DNA of 60,568 nucleotides, taken from assembly GCF_937863155.1 (NCBI RefSeq), contig NZ_CALMFB010000074.1, positions 1 through 60,568 of the forward strand, in the 5' to 3' direction. Made by a program: the position numbers and the translations under genes. The notes under the pieces were generated by a model. That model saw only the letters and a list, made by a program, of their open reading frames with translations. It was not told where the DNA came from and did not search any database. The stretch is from an uncultured Brevundimonas sp. Lineage in GTDB: Bacteria > Pseudomonadota > Alphaproteobacteria > Caulobacterales > Caulobacteraceae. This document shows, one piece after another, positions 29,255 through 37,328 of this stretch. Each line of letters starts with the position of its first letter. Position 1 is the first letter of the stretch.

Positions 29255-30037
29255 TCAGAACGATTCCTCGACCGCGCCCGAACCGGTGATGGTCCGGTTC
29301 AGCTGGGCCGGCCGGCGCGTCAGGGTGACGTCACCCGAGCCGCTGATGTCGATGTCCGCCTTGCCGGTCGGCCCGGCCCGGGCTTCGCCCGAGCCGTTGA
29401 TCGTGATGGCCGCGTCGGTCAGGGTCAGATCGCCCAGGTCCACATCGCCCGAACCGGTGATCTCCAGCTCCAGCCGCTGGGTCTTGCCCGTGCCGGTGAC
29501 GTCGGCCGAACCGTTGACGCCGATGGCCAGGGTCGGCTGGTCATAGTTGCGCAGGGTCAGGTCGCCCGAGCCGTTGATGTCGAAGCGCGACACGCGCGGC
29601 GCGGTCACCACGATGCTCAGTTCGCCGCGTTCGGACCGGGCGTTCAGACCATCGGGGCCCCAGCCGAACACCACGCGCTCGTCGCCCTCGGCCAGGAAGA
29701 TGCGGCCGTTCTCGACGCGGACCCGGTCGGCCAGGCCCTTGGGTCCGGTGACCACCACCCCGGCCTCGGCGCCCTGAACGAAGTCGACGTCCAGAGAAGA
29801 GTCCAGCGTCAGGGTCTCGCCGCTCCAGGCCAGGTTGCGGGTGATGCGCGGACCCAGGTCGTTGGACCCGCCCCCGCGAACCCGTTCGATGCGGACCGAT
29901 TCGCCATTGTCGTCGCGGACGGTCCAGGCCCAGCCGTGGCGGGCCATGTCGCGGCCGCCCAGGGCGGCGGCGCCGCCCAGACAGGCCAGGCACAGCACCA
30001 GGGCGGCGCCGGCGATGATGAGCAGGGTGCGGGTCAT
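29255..30037 (-). CDS. GIN/toastrack domain (DUF2807-like) exported protein
   Basis: A 260-residue protein with an N-terminal membrane anchor or signal (MTRTLLIIAGAALVLCLACLGGAAALGG). The body is a right-handed beta-solenoid with six repeats carrying GSG/GSA turns: DINGSGDLTL, GVNGSADVTG, EITGSGDVDL, TINGSGEARA, DISGSGDVTL and TITGSGAVEE. That pattern is the hallmark of DUF2807/DUF4097, called GIN or toastrack. Its ATG overlaps the stop of the DUF1700 gene (ATGA). The family is often linked with membrane-stress systems such as PspC/LiaF; here it is the probable periplasmic sensor of the PadR module. The role is inference. Confidence 0.85.
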   Translation of the reverse strand: MTRTLLIIAGAALVLCLACLGGAAALGGRDMARHGWAWTVRDDNGESVRIERVRGGGSNDLGPRITRNLAWSGETLTLDSSLDVDFVQGAEAGVVVTGPKGLADRVRVENGRIFLAEGDERVVFGWGPDGLNARSERGELSIVVTAPRVSRFDINGSGDLTLRNYDQPTLAIGVNGSADVTGTGKTQRLELEITGSGDVDLGDLTLTDAAITINGSGEARAGPTGKADIDISGSGDVTLTRRPAQLNRTITGSGAVEESF

Positions 30038-30615
30038 GCCGTCTCTCCAGCGGCTTGGGGTTCCAGGGCCGGCTTCAGCAGCCGGTAGTGCAGGCGGGCG
30101 AACCAGATCAGGCCGTTGACCAGCCAGACGGTCACCAGGGCGGTCAGGGCGCCGACGAAGGTGGCGCCGGCCATCAGGCCCAGGCCGCACAGCAGGGCCG
30201 CCAGGGCGCCGCCGGGGAAGCCCGCGAACGGACCGGCCACGAAGACCACCCCGCCGCCGATGAAGACGCCGATCACGGCCACCACCACCCCGAACAGGGC
30301 GCCGACCACGCCCATCAGAAGGGGCAGCAGGATCAGGATGTCGATCGCGCCCAGGCCCAGCACCGCGAAGACGGCGGCGGCGGCGGCGGACGGGTTGCGC
30401 TCCTGGGTCCAGCGCTGGGCCGTGGCCTCGGCGCGCAGTTCGCGGGCCAGGCGGTCGGGGTCGCCCAGGGCGGCGGCCACCTCGGCCTCGGTGCGGCCGT
30501 CCTGCACGCCGTCGTCGAAGTGGGATTCATAGTCGGCCACGATCTCGGCGGCGGTATGGGTCGGCAGGCCGACCAGTCCGCGCTTCAGTCGCGACAGGAA
30601 TTCGGCGCGCGTCAT
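30034..30615 (-). CDS. DUF1700 (HAAS-like) membrane protein
   Basis: A 193-residue inner-membrane protein. The first 75 residues form the HAAS-type helical domain: MTRAEFLSRLKRGLVGLPTH, EIVADYESHFDDG, TEAEVAAALGDPDRLARELRAE, the classic DUF1700 arrangement. After that come four hydrophobic helices (about 80-175: AVFAVLGLGAIDILILLPLL, VVVAVIGVFIGGGVVFVAG, ALAALLCGLGLMAGATF, VTVWLVNGLIWFA). Start ATG 30615 shares one base with the PadR stop (TGATG). DUF1700 proteins are commonly paired with PadR regulators in Firmicutes, where the helical domain is thought to signal membrane state to the regulator. Confidence 0.9.
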   Translation of the reverse strand: MTRAEFLSRLKRGLVGLPTHTAAEIVADYESHFDDGVQDGRTEAEVAAALGDPDRLARELRAEATAQRWTQERNPSAAAAAVFAVLGLGAIDILILLPLLMGVVGALFGVVVAVIGVFIGGGVVFVAGPFAGFPGGALAALLCGLGLMAGATFVGALTALVTVWLVNGLIWFARLHYRLLKPALEPQAAGETA

Positions 30616-30962
30616 CAGGCGTCTCCCGATTGGGCGGCGTCGGCGTCGGAAATGACGGCGTCGACGGCGCGGGTGAAGGTTTTCCATTCGGCCGCCTGGG
30701 CGTCCAGTGCGGCGCGTCCGGCGGCGGTCAGGCGATAGTATTTGCGCGAAGGGCCGGCGGAGGATTCGACCAGATAGGTCTCGACCAGGCCGTCGGTCTG
30801 CATGCGCCGCATCAGCGGATAGATCGTGCCCTCGCCCATGCCGATGGCGTCGGACAGGCGGCTGGCGATCTCGTAGGCGTAGCTGTCGGCGCGGGCCAGA
30901 AGGGCCAGGACACACAGCCCCAACGCCCCCTTCTTCAACTGGATGTCTATGGTTTCGGGCAC
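30615..30962 (-). CDS. PadR family transcriptional regulator
   Basis: A 115-residue winged-helix repressor. The N terminus is LKKGALGLCVLALLARADSYAYEIASRLSD, matching the PadR helix 1-2 signature; the recognition part is GEGTIYPLMRRMQTDGLVETYLVES, then the wing with SAGPSRKYYRLTAAGRAALDAQ; the C-terminal helix (EWKTFTRAVDAVI) dimerises. The short C-terminal domain puts it in the PadR-s2 subfamily. The start is a GTG preceded by AGGAGA. It heads a three-gene coupled set with DUF1700 and GIN proteins. A large dyad 43-70 nt upstream is its likely autoregulatory operator. Confidence 0.92.
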   Translation of the reverse strand: MPETIDIQLKKGALGLCVLALLARADSYAYEIASRLSDAIGMGEGTIYPLMRRMQTDGLVETYLVESSAGPSRKYYRLTAAGRAALDAQAAEWKTFTRAVDAVISDADAAQSGDA

Positions 30963-30993
30963 CTCGGTTCTCCTGTGCTCGAAGTCTGACTAT

Positions 30994-31032
30994 CGCAAGG
31001 TATCATGTAACGCAAGGTAGCTTGCGAAACAT
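30994..31032 (-). promoter_or_regulatory. Putative PadR operator
   Basis: The sequence at 31005-31032 reads ATGT, two bases, CGCAAG, GTAG, CTTGCG, two bases, ACAT: a 28-bp dyad whose arms pair perfectly except for the spacers. ATGT...ACAT ends are characteristic of PadR operators. A further half-site CGCAAGGTA at 30994-31002 repeats the one at 31011-31019 with a 17-bp period. It lies just upstream of padR, so autorepression is likely. Confidence 0.65.
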
Positions 31033-31049
31033 GGATGCGATGTAATGCA

Positions 31050-31199
31050 GGGAGGGACAAGGGACTAAGGACTAGGGATTGGGGATGGGGGAGCGGAGCC
31101 TGGGGGCGACTGCGTCGGCTTGGTGCAGCCGACATGGTTGGTGCGGAGACGGTCTGTCGCCCGGCCTAATCCCTAGTCCCTAGTCCCTAATCCCTCCCT
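31050..31199. repeat. Inverted repeat of degenerate TARTCCC heptamers
   Basis: The right arm contains four adjacent heptamers TAATCCC, TAGTCCC, TAGTCCC, TAATCCC (31167-31194). The left arm carries the complementary units GGGACAA, GGGACTA, AGGACTA, GGGATTG, GGGATGG (31054-31088). Aligning one arm to the reverse complement of the other gives about 34 bp with roughly four mismatches, separated by about 80 bp. The function is unknown; a long RNA hairpin or a dispersed genomic repeat are both possible. Confidence 0.7.
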
Positions 31200-31286
31200 T
31201 TCCCCCCGCTGATCGCTTGGCAAGCGTCCATCGATCCGATAGGGACCGGCCCATGACGCGGCGGCTGGGGCCCCTTGCGCGCTGAC

Positions 31287-31303
31287 TTGCGATTCACTCG
31301 CAA
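31287..31303. promoter_or_regulatory. Dyad in the ctaC upstream region
   Basis: TTGCGA-TTCAC-TCGCAA is a perfect 6+6 dyad 41 nt before the ctaC start. It could be an operator or a leader hairpin for the oxidase operon. It shares the TTGCG/CGCAA core with the dyad in front of padR. Confidence 0.4.
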
Positions 31304-31343
31304 CTAGCTGCCGCAGAACGACTTTATTTAAGGGACGTCTCGA

Positions 31344-32336
31344 ATGGGGATGGGCATGCGAGCCAAGGGGTTGATGGGAGGCGGTATCGCCTCGGCCCTG
31401 GCGCTGTTCGCCGCCGCGCCGGCATGGGCGCAGGATCTGATGGGTCAGCCGACGCCGGGCGGTCTGGGGCTTCAGCCCGCCGCCTCGCCGCTGAAGGTGG
31501 AAGCGCACATCTTCCACGACTTCATCCTGATGCCGATCATCACGGCCATCTGCCTGCTGGTGCTGGGCCTGCTGCTGTGGATCATGATCCGCTACAACAG
31601 GAAGGCCAATCCGACGCCCGCGCGCTGGAGCCACAACACCCTGATCGAGATCATCTGGACCGTGGTGCCGGTGCTGATCCTGGTGTTCATCGCCCTGTTC
31701 TCGTTCCGGCTGCTGTTCGCCTATCACGACATGCCCGACCCGGACGTGACGGTTAAGGTCACCGGCAACCAGTGGAACTGGGCCTACGAATATCCCGACC
31801 AGGGCGTGGCCGAATACATCTCGAACATGCTGCCGGAAGAAGAGGTCGCCCAGCGCGGCATGCCCAGCAGCCTGTATCGCCTGGCCGCCGACGAGCCGAT
31901 GGTGGTGCCGGTCGGCAAGACCGTGCGCCTTCTGGTCACCGCCTCCGACGTGATCCACGCCGTCGCCCTGCCGGCCTTCGGCCTGAAGACCGACGCCGTT
32001 CCGGGCCGGGTCAACGAGACCTGGTTCCGCGCCGATCGCACCGGCGTCTTCTATGGCCAGTGCTCGGAACTGTGCGGCGTCGACCACGCCTTCATGCCGA
32101 TCCAGATCAATGTGGTGACCGAAGCCGAGTTCGCCGCCTGGATCGCCTCCAAGGGCGGCTCAATGACCCCGGCCACGGCCGAACAGGCCCCCGGCGGCAC
32201 CGCCGCCCAGGTGGCCGCCGGAACGACCGGCGCCCCGACCGCGACCGCCGCTGCTGACGCCGCTGCCGCTCCGACCGCCCAGACGGCGACCACTCCGACC
32301 AACGCTCCGGCCGCGCCTGCGGCTGTGGCCCAATAA
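31344..32336 (+). CDS. ctaC: Cytochrome c oxidase subunit II
   Basis: Accepts electrons from cytochrome c at the CuA site of the aa3 oxidase. A signal peptide ([18 protein letters not shown]) is followed by two membrane helices (about 55-80, [21 protein letters not shown], and 97-120, [19 protein letters not shown]). The periplasmic cupredoxin domain has [34 protein letters not shown] and the CuA ligands in [16 protein letters not shown]. The last 50 residues are an unusual Ala/Pro/Thr-rich tail ([17 protein letters not shown]) absent from most homologues. The ATG at 31344 is preceded by AAGGGA. It heads the oxidase operon. Confidence 0.97.
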   Translation: MGMGMRAKGLMGGGIASALALFAAAPAWAQDLMGQPTPGGLGLQPAASPLKVEAHIFHDFILMPIITAICLLVLGLLLWIMIRYNRKANPTPARWSHNTLIEIIWTVVPVLILVFIALFSFRLLFAYHDMPDPDVTVKVTGNQWNWAYEYPDQGVAEYISNMLPEEEVAQRGMPSSLYRLAADEPMVVPVGKTVRLLVTASDVIHAVALPAFGLKTDAVPGRVNETWFRADRTGVFYGQCSELCGVDHAFMPIQINVVTEAEFAAWIASKGGSMTPATAEQAPGGTAAQVAAGTTGAPTATAAADAAAAPTAQTATTPTNAPAAPAAVAQ

Positions 32337-32355
32337 TCCGCGAGAGCCCCCGATC

Positions 32356-34026
32356 ATGGCCACCGCAGCCCAGAACCTCGCTCACGACCACGACGGTCAT
32401 GACGATCACGACCACAAGCCGGGTTTCTTCACCCGCTGGTTCCTGTCGACCAACCACAAGGACATCGGCGTCCTGTATCTGGGCTTCGCGATCTTCGCGG
32501 CCCTGATCGGCGGCGCCCTGTCGGGCCTGATCCGCTGGGAACTGGCCGAGCCGGGCATCCAGATCTTCCGCGAAGGCTCGTTCGTCCAGCACCTGGGCCT
32601 GGTTGAGGCGACCAAGCACGGCTACAACGTCACGGTCACGGCCCACGCCCTGATCATGGTGTTCTTCGTGGTCATGCCGGCCACCATGGGCGGCTTCGCC
32701 AACTATTTCGCGCCGATCATGATCGGCGCGCCGGACATGGCCTTCCCGCGCATGAACAACATCTCGTTCTGGATGCTGGTCAGCGCCTTCGTGCTGCTGT
32801 GTCTCAGCCTGTTCGTGGACGGCGGTCCCGGTCGCGGTTTCGGCGGCGGCTGGACCGTCTATCCGCCCCTGTCGACCAAGGGCCACACCGGCCCGGCCAT
32901 GGATCTGGCGATCTTCTCGCTGCACGTCGCGGGCGCCAGCTCGATCCTGGGCGCGATCAACTTCATCACCACCATCTTCAACATGCGCGCGCCGGGCATG
33001 ACCCTGCACCGCATGCCGCTGTTCGCCTGGGGCGTGCTGATCACCGCCTTCCTGCTGCTGCTGTCGCTGCCGGTTCTGGCGGGCGCCATCACCATGCTGC
33101 TGACGGACCGCAACTTCGGGACCAGCTTCTTCGACCCGACCGGCGGCGGCGACCCGGTGATGTTCCAGCACCTGTTCTGGTTCTTCGGTCACCCCGAAGT
33201 CTACATCATGATCCTGCCGGGCTTCGGCATCATCAGCCACATCGTCTCGACCTTCAGCCGCAAGCCGATCTTCGGTTATCTGGCCATGGCCTACGCCATG
33301 GTGGCCATCGGCTTCATCGGCTTCATCGTGTGGGCGCACCACATGTACACGGTCGGCATGTCGATCGAGCTGCGCGCCTATTTCGTGGCCGCGACCATGA
33401 TCATCGCCGTGCCCACGGGCGTGAAGATCTTCAGCTGGATCGCCACCATGTGGGGCGGCTCCATCGACTTCAAGACGCCGATGCTGTGGGCCATGGGCTT
33501 CATCTTCCTGTTCACCGTCGGCGGCGTGACCGGCGTGGTCCTGTCGAACGCCGGCATCGACTACAGCCTGCACGACACCTATTACGTCGTGGCCCACTTC
33601 CACTATGTGCTGTCGCTGGGCGCCATCTTCTCGATCTTCGCCGGCTTCTATTACTGGTACGAGAAGATGTTCGGCGTGAAGTACAACGAGTTCCTGGGCG
33701 CGCTGCACTTCTGGATCATGTTCATCGGCGTGAACCTGATCTTCTTCCCGCAGCATTTCCTGGGCCTGCAGGGCATGCCGCGCCGCTACATCGACTATTC
33801 GGAAGCCTACACCTACTGGAACCACGTCTCGTCGATCGGTTACGTCGTGACCATCGTCGGCGTCGGGGTCTTCCTGGTGGTGTTGCTCGAATCGGCCATC
33901 CGTCGCCGCAAGGGTGAGGCGAATCCGTGGGGCGAAGGCGCCACGACGCTGGAATGGACCCTGTCGTCCCCGCCGCCGCATCACCAGTTCAACGAACTGC
34001 CGGTGGTCAAGTCCGACGAGCACTGA
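32356..34026 (+). CDS. ctaD: Cytochrome c oxidase subunit I
   Basis: The catalytic subunit with haem a and the haem a3-CuB centre in the inner membrane, reducing oxygen and pumping protons. At 556 residues it is full length with 12 membrane helices. Landmarks: [63 protein letters not shown] (CuB His and the cross-linked Tyr of the K channel), [26 protein letters not shown] (haem ligands), and [15 protein letters not shown]. The glutamate of the D channel is conserved within helix VI, as in type A1 oxidases. A terminator-like hairpin separates it from ctaB. Confidence 0.98.
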   Translation: MATAAQNLAHDHDGHDDHDHKPGFFTRWFLSTNHKDIGVLYLGFAIFAALIGGALSGLIRWELAEPGIQIFREGSFVQHLGLVEATKHGYNVTVTAHALIMVFFVVMPATMGGFANYFAPIMIGAPDMAFPRMNNISFWMLVSAFVLLCLSLFVDGGPGRGFGGGWTVYPPLSTKGHTGPAMDLAIFSLHVAGASSILGAINFITTIFNMRAPGMTLHRMPLFAWGVLITAFLLLLSLPVLAGAITMLLTDRNFGTSFFDPTGGGDPVMFQHLFWFFGHPEVYIMILPGFGIISHIVSTFSRKPIFGYLAMAYAMVAIGFIGFIVWAHHMYTVGMSIELRAYFVAATMIIAVPTGVKIFSWIATMWGGSIDFKTPMLWAMGFIFLFTVGGVTGVVLSNAGIDYSLHDTYYVVAHFHYVLSLGAIFSIFAGFYYWYEKMFGVKYNEFLGALHFWIMFIGVNLIFFPQHFLGLQGMPRRYIDYSEAYTYWNHVSSIGYVVTIVGVGVFLVVLLESAIRRRKGEANPWGEGATTLEWTLSSPPPHHQFNELPVVKSDEH

Positions 34027-34049
34027 TCCCCGGAGCGATCCGGGCCAGG

Positions 34050-34078
34050 GGCCGCCCTTCCCAGCCGGAAGGGCGGCC
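34050..34078 (+). terminator. Terminator-like hairpin between ctaD and ctaB
   Basis: Arms GGCCGCCCTTCC (34050-34061) and GGAAGGGCGGCC (34067-34078) form a perfect 12-bp stem with a 5-nt loop, then TTCGTCTTT. It lies 24 nt after the ctaD stop and 42 nt before the ctaB start, so it may lower expression of the assembly genes relative to ctaCD. Confidence 0.8.
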
Positions 34079-34120
34079 TTCGTCTTTCAAACGCGCCGCA
34101 AAGGCGTAAGAACGTCCGCC

Positions 34121-35086
34121 ATGAACCCGACCCCCGCCACGCCCGTCGTCACCACGGCCCAGCCGGAAGACTACGTCCAGCTGCTGAAGCCGCGCGTCAT
34201 GTCGCTGGTGATCTTCACCGCCGTGACCGGTCTGGTGGTGGCGCCGGGGGACATGCACCCGTTGTCGGCGGCCCTGGCCATTCTGTGCATCGCCGTGGGC
34301 GCCGGCGCCGCCGGGGCGCTGAACATGGCGCTGGAGGGTGAAACCGACGCCCTGATGCGCCGCACGCGCGGCCGCCCCGTCGCCGCCGGCCGGGTGCGCA
34401 AGGGCGACGCCATGACCTATGGCGTGGTGCTGTCGGTGTTCTCGGTCATGCTGCTGGGCATGGCGTCCAACTGGCTGGCGGCGGGTCTGCTGGCCCTGAC
34501 CATCGTCTATTACGCCGGCTTCTACACGCTGCTGTTGAAGCGGCGGACGCCCCAGAACATCGTCATCGGCGGGGCGGCGGGCGCCTTTCCGCCGGTGATC
34601 GGCTGGGCCGCGGCGACGGGCGATGCGCCCTGGCCGGCGTGGCTGCTGTTCCTGATCATCTTCCTGTGGACGCCGCCGCACAGCTGGGCGCTGGCGCTGT
34701 ATTCGGCCGGCGACTACGCCCGCGCCGGCATTCCGATGATGCCGGTGGCCCGGGGCGCCAAGTCCACGCGGCTGCAGATCCTGCTGTATAGCCTGGTGCT
34801 GGTTCCGGTGGGGGTGGCGCCGGCCTTCACCGGCCTGGGCGGCGTCATCTATGGCGTCGTGGCGGCGGTCGGCGGCCTGGTCTTCCTGGCGCTGGCGGTG
34901 CGGGTCTGGCGCTCGCGCGCGGGCGACCAGCCGGACAAGGCCGAGGCGGTGGGGCGAGAGGCCGCATTGTACGATGTCCGCGCCGAGGCCAAACCGGCGC
35001 GCAACCTGTTCGCCTTCTCCATCCTGTATCTGATGGCCCTGTTCGCCGCCCTTCTGGTCGAGCAACTGCCGGGCCTGGGACACTGA
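34121..35086 (+). CDS. ctaB: Protoheme IX farnesyltransferase
   Basis: Converts haem B to haem O by adding a farnesyl group; haem O is the precursor of haem A for the oxidase. About 321 residues, polytopic, UbiA superfamily. Motifs: [21 protein letters not shown] near the N terminus, [23 protein letters not shown] (the NxxxDxxxDxxM-type prenyl-diphosphate site) and [30 protein letters not shown], then [13 protein letters not shown] with the second Asp-type site degenerate. The ATG at 34121 fits the conserved N terminus; upstream sequence in frame holds the terminator. ctaA is absent from this locus. Confidence 0.96.
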   Translation: MNPTPATPVVTTAQPEDYVQLLKPRVMSLVIFTAVTGLVVAPGDMHPLSAALAILCIAVGAGAAGALNMALEGETDALMRRTRGRPVAAGRVRKGDAMTYGVVLSVFSVMLLGMASNWLAAGLLALTIVYYAGFYTLLLKRRTPQNIVIGGAAGAFPPVIGWAAATGDAPWPAWLLFLIIFLWTPPHSWALALYSAGDYARAGIPMMPVARGAKSTRLQILLYSLVLVPVGVAPAFTGLGGVIYGVVAAVGGLVFLALAVRVWRSRAGDQPDKAEAVGREAALYDVRAEAKPARNLFAFSILYLMALFAALLVEQLPGLGH

Positions 35087-35091
35087 CCGCC

Positions 35092-35310
35092 ATGCGACTG
35101 ACCGACGAACAACTGGCCGCCCGCAAGCGCCGCAACCTGGCCCTGGCCGGGGCGCTGGTGCTGTTCATGATCCTGGTGTTCACCACCACCTTCCTGCGGA
35201 TGCAGCACAACCAGCGCGAATCGGCCAAGGCCCACCAGGCCGCCGTGGCCGAGGCCCAGGCCCTGCAGGCGCAAGCCCAGGCTCAGGTTGAGGCCGCGGC
35301 CCAGCCGTGA
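35092..35310 (+). CDS. Small membrane protein of the oxidase operon (CoxF-like)
   Basis: A 72-residue protein: a short charged N terminus MRLTDEQLAARKRRN, one membrane helix LALAGALVLFMILVFTTTFL, then a Gln/Ala-rich coil EAQALQAQAQAQVEAAAQP that should lie in the periplasm. It sits between ctaB (5-nt gap) and ctaG (overlapping GTGA), the place where many alphaproteobacteria have a short protein annotated CoxF. Sequence conservation of CoxF is weak, so only the position and topology support that reading. It might assist CtaG copper delivery. Confidence 0.75.
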   Translation: MRLTDEQLAARKRRNLALAGALVLFMILVFTTTFLRMQHNQRESAKAHQAAVAEAQALQAQAQAQVEAAAQP

Positions 35311-35849
35311 ACCGCAAGAACGCCATCGCCCTGGCCTGCGTCGGGGGCGTCATGTTCATGACCGGCGCCGCCTTCGCCGCCGTGCCGCTGTATCAGCTGT
35401 TCTGTCAGGTGACGGGTTTCGGCGGCACCACCATGGTGGCGGACAAGCCGTCGGACGTGATCCTGGACCAGACGGTGCTGGTGCGGTTCGACACCAATGT
35501 GCGTGGCCTGCCGATGACCTTCCGCGCCGAACAGGTCAGCCAGCGGGTGCGCATCGGCGAGACGGGCATCGCCTATTTCGACGTCACCAACACCTCGGAC
35601 CGGCCGATCCACGCCACCGCCGCCTATAATGTCGTGCCCGAGCGGGCCGGCCCCTATTTCCAGAAGCTGCAGTGCTTCTGTTTCGAGGGGCAGGAGATCG
35701 CGCCGGGCCAGACGCAGAAATTCCCGGTGCAGTATTTCATCGCCCCCGAACTGGCCACCGACCGCGAGGGTCGGGGGGTGCGCGAGATCACCCTGAGCTA
35801 CACCTTCTATCCCACCCGCGGCTTCGACGAGGCGCAGAAGGCGGGCTGA
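35307..35849 (+). CDS. ctaG: Cytochrome c oxidase assembly protein CtaG (Cox11)
   Basis: Inserts copper into the CuB centre of subunit I. The start is a GTG overlapping the previous stop (GTGA). An N-terminal membrane helix (AIALACVGGVMFMTGAAFAAVPLYQLFCQ) anchors a periplasmic domain of the Cox11 immunoglobulin-like fold. Signatures: VPLYQLFCQVTGFGGTT, FRAEQ, TSDRPIHATAAYNVVPE, YFQKLQCFCFEGQEIAPGQT with the CFCF copper motif, and ITLSYTFYPT at the end. Length 180 is normal. Confidence 0.96.
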   Translation: MNRKNAIALACVGGVMFMTGAAFAAVPLYQLFCQVTGFGGTTMVADKPSDVILDQTVLVRFDTNVRGLPMTFRAEQVSQRVRIGETGIAYFDVTNTSDRPIHATAAYNVVPERAGPYFQKLQCFCFEGQEIAPGQTQKFPVQYFIAPELATDREGRGVREITLSYTFYPTRGFDEAQKAG

Positions 35850-35965
35850 TCGCCGGCAAGGGCGTCGGGGGCGCCTTATTCCCGCCCCGGACCACTGGCG
35901 TCCCCGCAATCGCGGCGCTATAGCCCTGAGGAATCGAGACGTCCGCCGAGGATCCGGAAAGACCC

Positions 35966-36892
35966 ATGGCCAATTCCCACGCCACTCCGCACCACGACTA
36001 CCACCTGGTCGATCCCAGCCCCTGGCCGCTGGTGTCCTCCATCGCCGTGACCATCATGATGGTCGGCGCCGTGGTGTGGATGAAGGGGCTGGTCCCCGCC
36101 GACAGCGGCCCGATCGCCGACGCCCTGCTGGTCAAGGGCCAGAAGGCGCTGTTCTTCGCCGGCTTGGCCGGTGTGCTGACGGCCATGTTCGGCTGGTGGT
36201 CGGACGTCATCAAGGAAGGCCGTCAGGGCTATCACACCCCGGTGGTGTCGATCGGCCTGCGCTACGGCATGATGCTGTTCATCGCGTCCGAGGCGATGCT
36301 GTTCGCCGCCTTCTTCTGGATGTTCTTCGAAATGTCCGTCTTCAACGAGGCGCGCGCCCATATCCCCGAGGTCGGGGCCTGGGCCGACACGGCCAAGTCG
36401 TGGACCGCCGCCAATGGCGACAGCATCTGGCCGCCCAAGGGCGTCGAAACCCTGGACCCGTGGCAACTGCCGCTGCTGAACACCATCATCCTGCTGCTGT
36501 CGGGCACCACGGTCACCTGGGCGCACCATGCGCTGCAAAGCGGCGACCGCAACGGCGCCAAGATGGGCCTGCTGATCACCGTGCTGCTGGGCGCCCTGTT
36601 CACCGGCGTTCAGGCGTACGAGTACTATCACATCATCCACGAGAACCTGTTCTTCAACGAAGAGGCGGCCGGGTCGGGCCTGTACGGTTCGATCTTCTTC
36701 ATGGCCACGGGCTTCCACGGCTTCCACGTTCTGATCGGTTCGATCTTCCTGCTGGTCTGCCTGCTGCGCCTGTATGCGGGCCAGATGACCCCGCAGAAGC
36801 ATTTCGGCTTCGAGGCGGCGGCCTGGTACTGGCATTTCGTGGACGTGGTCTGGCTGTTCCTGTTCGCCTTCGTCTACGTGGTTTACGGGTGA
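35966..36892 (+). CDS. ctaE: Cytochrome c oxidase subunit III
   Basis: A membrane subunit that supports proton uptake and stability of the aa3 oxidase. At 308 residues it has the seven-helix pattern. Landmarks: HHDYHLVDPSPWPLVSS, FGWWSDVIKEG, GYHTPVVSIGLRYGMMLFIASEAMLFAAFFW with the conserved Glu facing subunit I, LPLLNTIILLLSGTTVTWAHHAL, FFMATGFHGFHVLIGSIFLLVCLLR and HFGFEAAAWYWHFVDVVWLFLF. It ends 8 nt before the next gene, within an 11-bp tandem duplication. Confidence 0.97.
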   Translation: MANSHATPHHDYHLVDPSPWPLVSSIAVTIMMVGAVVWMKGLVPADSGPIADALLVKGQKALFFAGLAGVLTAMFGWWSDVIKEGRQGYHTPVVSIGLRYGMMLFIASEAMLFAAFFWMFFEMSVFNEARAHIPEVGAWADTAKSWTAANGDSIWPPKGVETLDPWQLPLLNTIILLLSGTTVTWAHHALQSGDRNGAKMGLLITVLLGALFTGVQAYEYYHIIHENLFFNEEAAGSGLYGSIFFMATGFHGFHVLIGSIFLLVCLLRLYAGQMTPQKHFGFEAAAWYWHFVDVVWLFLFAFVYVVYG

Positions 36893-36910
36893 CCCAGGGG
36901 TGACCCAGGG
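36889..36910 (+). repeat. 11-bp tandem duplication at the ctaE/DUF983 junction
   Basis: GTGACCCAGGG occurs twice in a row (36889-36899 and 36900-36910). The first copy supplies the ctaE stop, the second the GTG start of the DUF983 gene. Removing one copy would give a GTGA overlap like other junctions in this window. Confidence 0.85.
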
Positions 36911-37328
36911 GCGACAGCCCTCTGAGCATGCAACGGCGCGGGACCAGACGTCCCGCGCCGCTTTGCTTGACGGCGAGGCCCAGATTCGCGCCGGCCTGGC
37001 CTGTCGTTGCCCGGCCTGCGGGCGGGGGCGGCTTTACGCCGGTTTCCTGAAGGTGGTTCCGCAGTGCGCGGCCTGCGGCTTCGACTTTCGCGGATTGAAC
37101 ACCGGCGACGGGCCGGCGGTCTTCATCATGCAGGTCGCGGGCGGGCTGACGGTGTTCAGCGCCTTGGCTGTGGAGCTGAGCTATCGCCCGCCGATGTGGC
37201 TGCATCTGATCCTGTGGCTGCCGCTGACGGCCATTCTGGCGCTGGGGCTGATGCGGCCGGCCAAGGGGCTGATGATCGCCGTGCAGATGCGCAGCCGGGC
37301 CGGGGAGGCGCGTCATGGACAAGGCTGA
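36900..37328 (+). CDS. DUF983 zinc-ribbon membrane protein
   Basis: A 142-residue protein common between ctaE and surf1 in alphaproteobacterial oxidase loci. Residues 30-65 hold two CxxC knuckles, LACRCPACGRGRLY and VPQCAACGFDF, likely a zinc ribbon on the cytoplasmic face. Two membrane helices follow (FIMQVAGGLTVFSALAVEL and LHLILWLPLTAILALGLM). The start is the GTG of the second tandem copy; there is no better start downstream before the ribbon. Its function is unknown but its position suggests oxidase assembly. Confidence 0.85.
   Translation: MTQGRQPSEHATARDQTSRAALLDGEAQIRAGLACRCPACGRGRLYAGFLKVVPQCAACGFDFRGLNTGDGPAVFIMQVAGGLTVFSALAVELSYRPPMWLHLILWLPLTAILALGLMRPAKGLMIAVQMRSRAGEARHGQG

Larger units (their letters stand above)
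30963..31343. other. Regulatory and repeat-bearing gap between padR and ctaC
   Basis: A 381-bp divergent gap. From left to right it holds the PadR-type operator dyad (31005-31032), an inverted repeat made of TARTCCC heptamers (31050-31199), a short dyad CGCTTG-G-CAAGCG (31214-31226), and a dyad TTGCGA-TTCAC-TCGCAA (31287-31303) in the ctaC leader. AAGGGA (31330-31335) is a ribosome site for ctaC. No coding frame is believable in the repeat block. Confidence 0.6.

Noticed and set aside
31050-31199. Heptamer block as a CRISPR array
   Set aside because: Units are 7 bp, contiguous, without spacers, and no cas genes are near.
31173-32087. 304-codon frame on the minus strand crossing the repeat block
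   Set aside because: Antisense to ctaC; its C-terminal part is encoded by the heptamer repeat and intergenic DNA.
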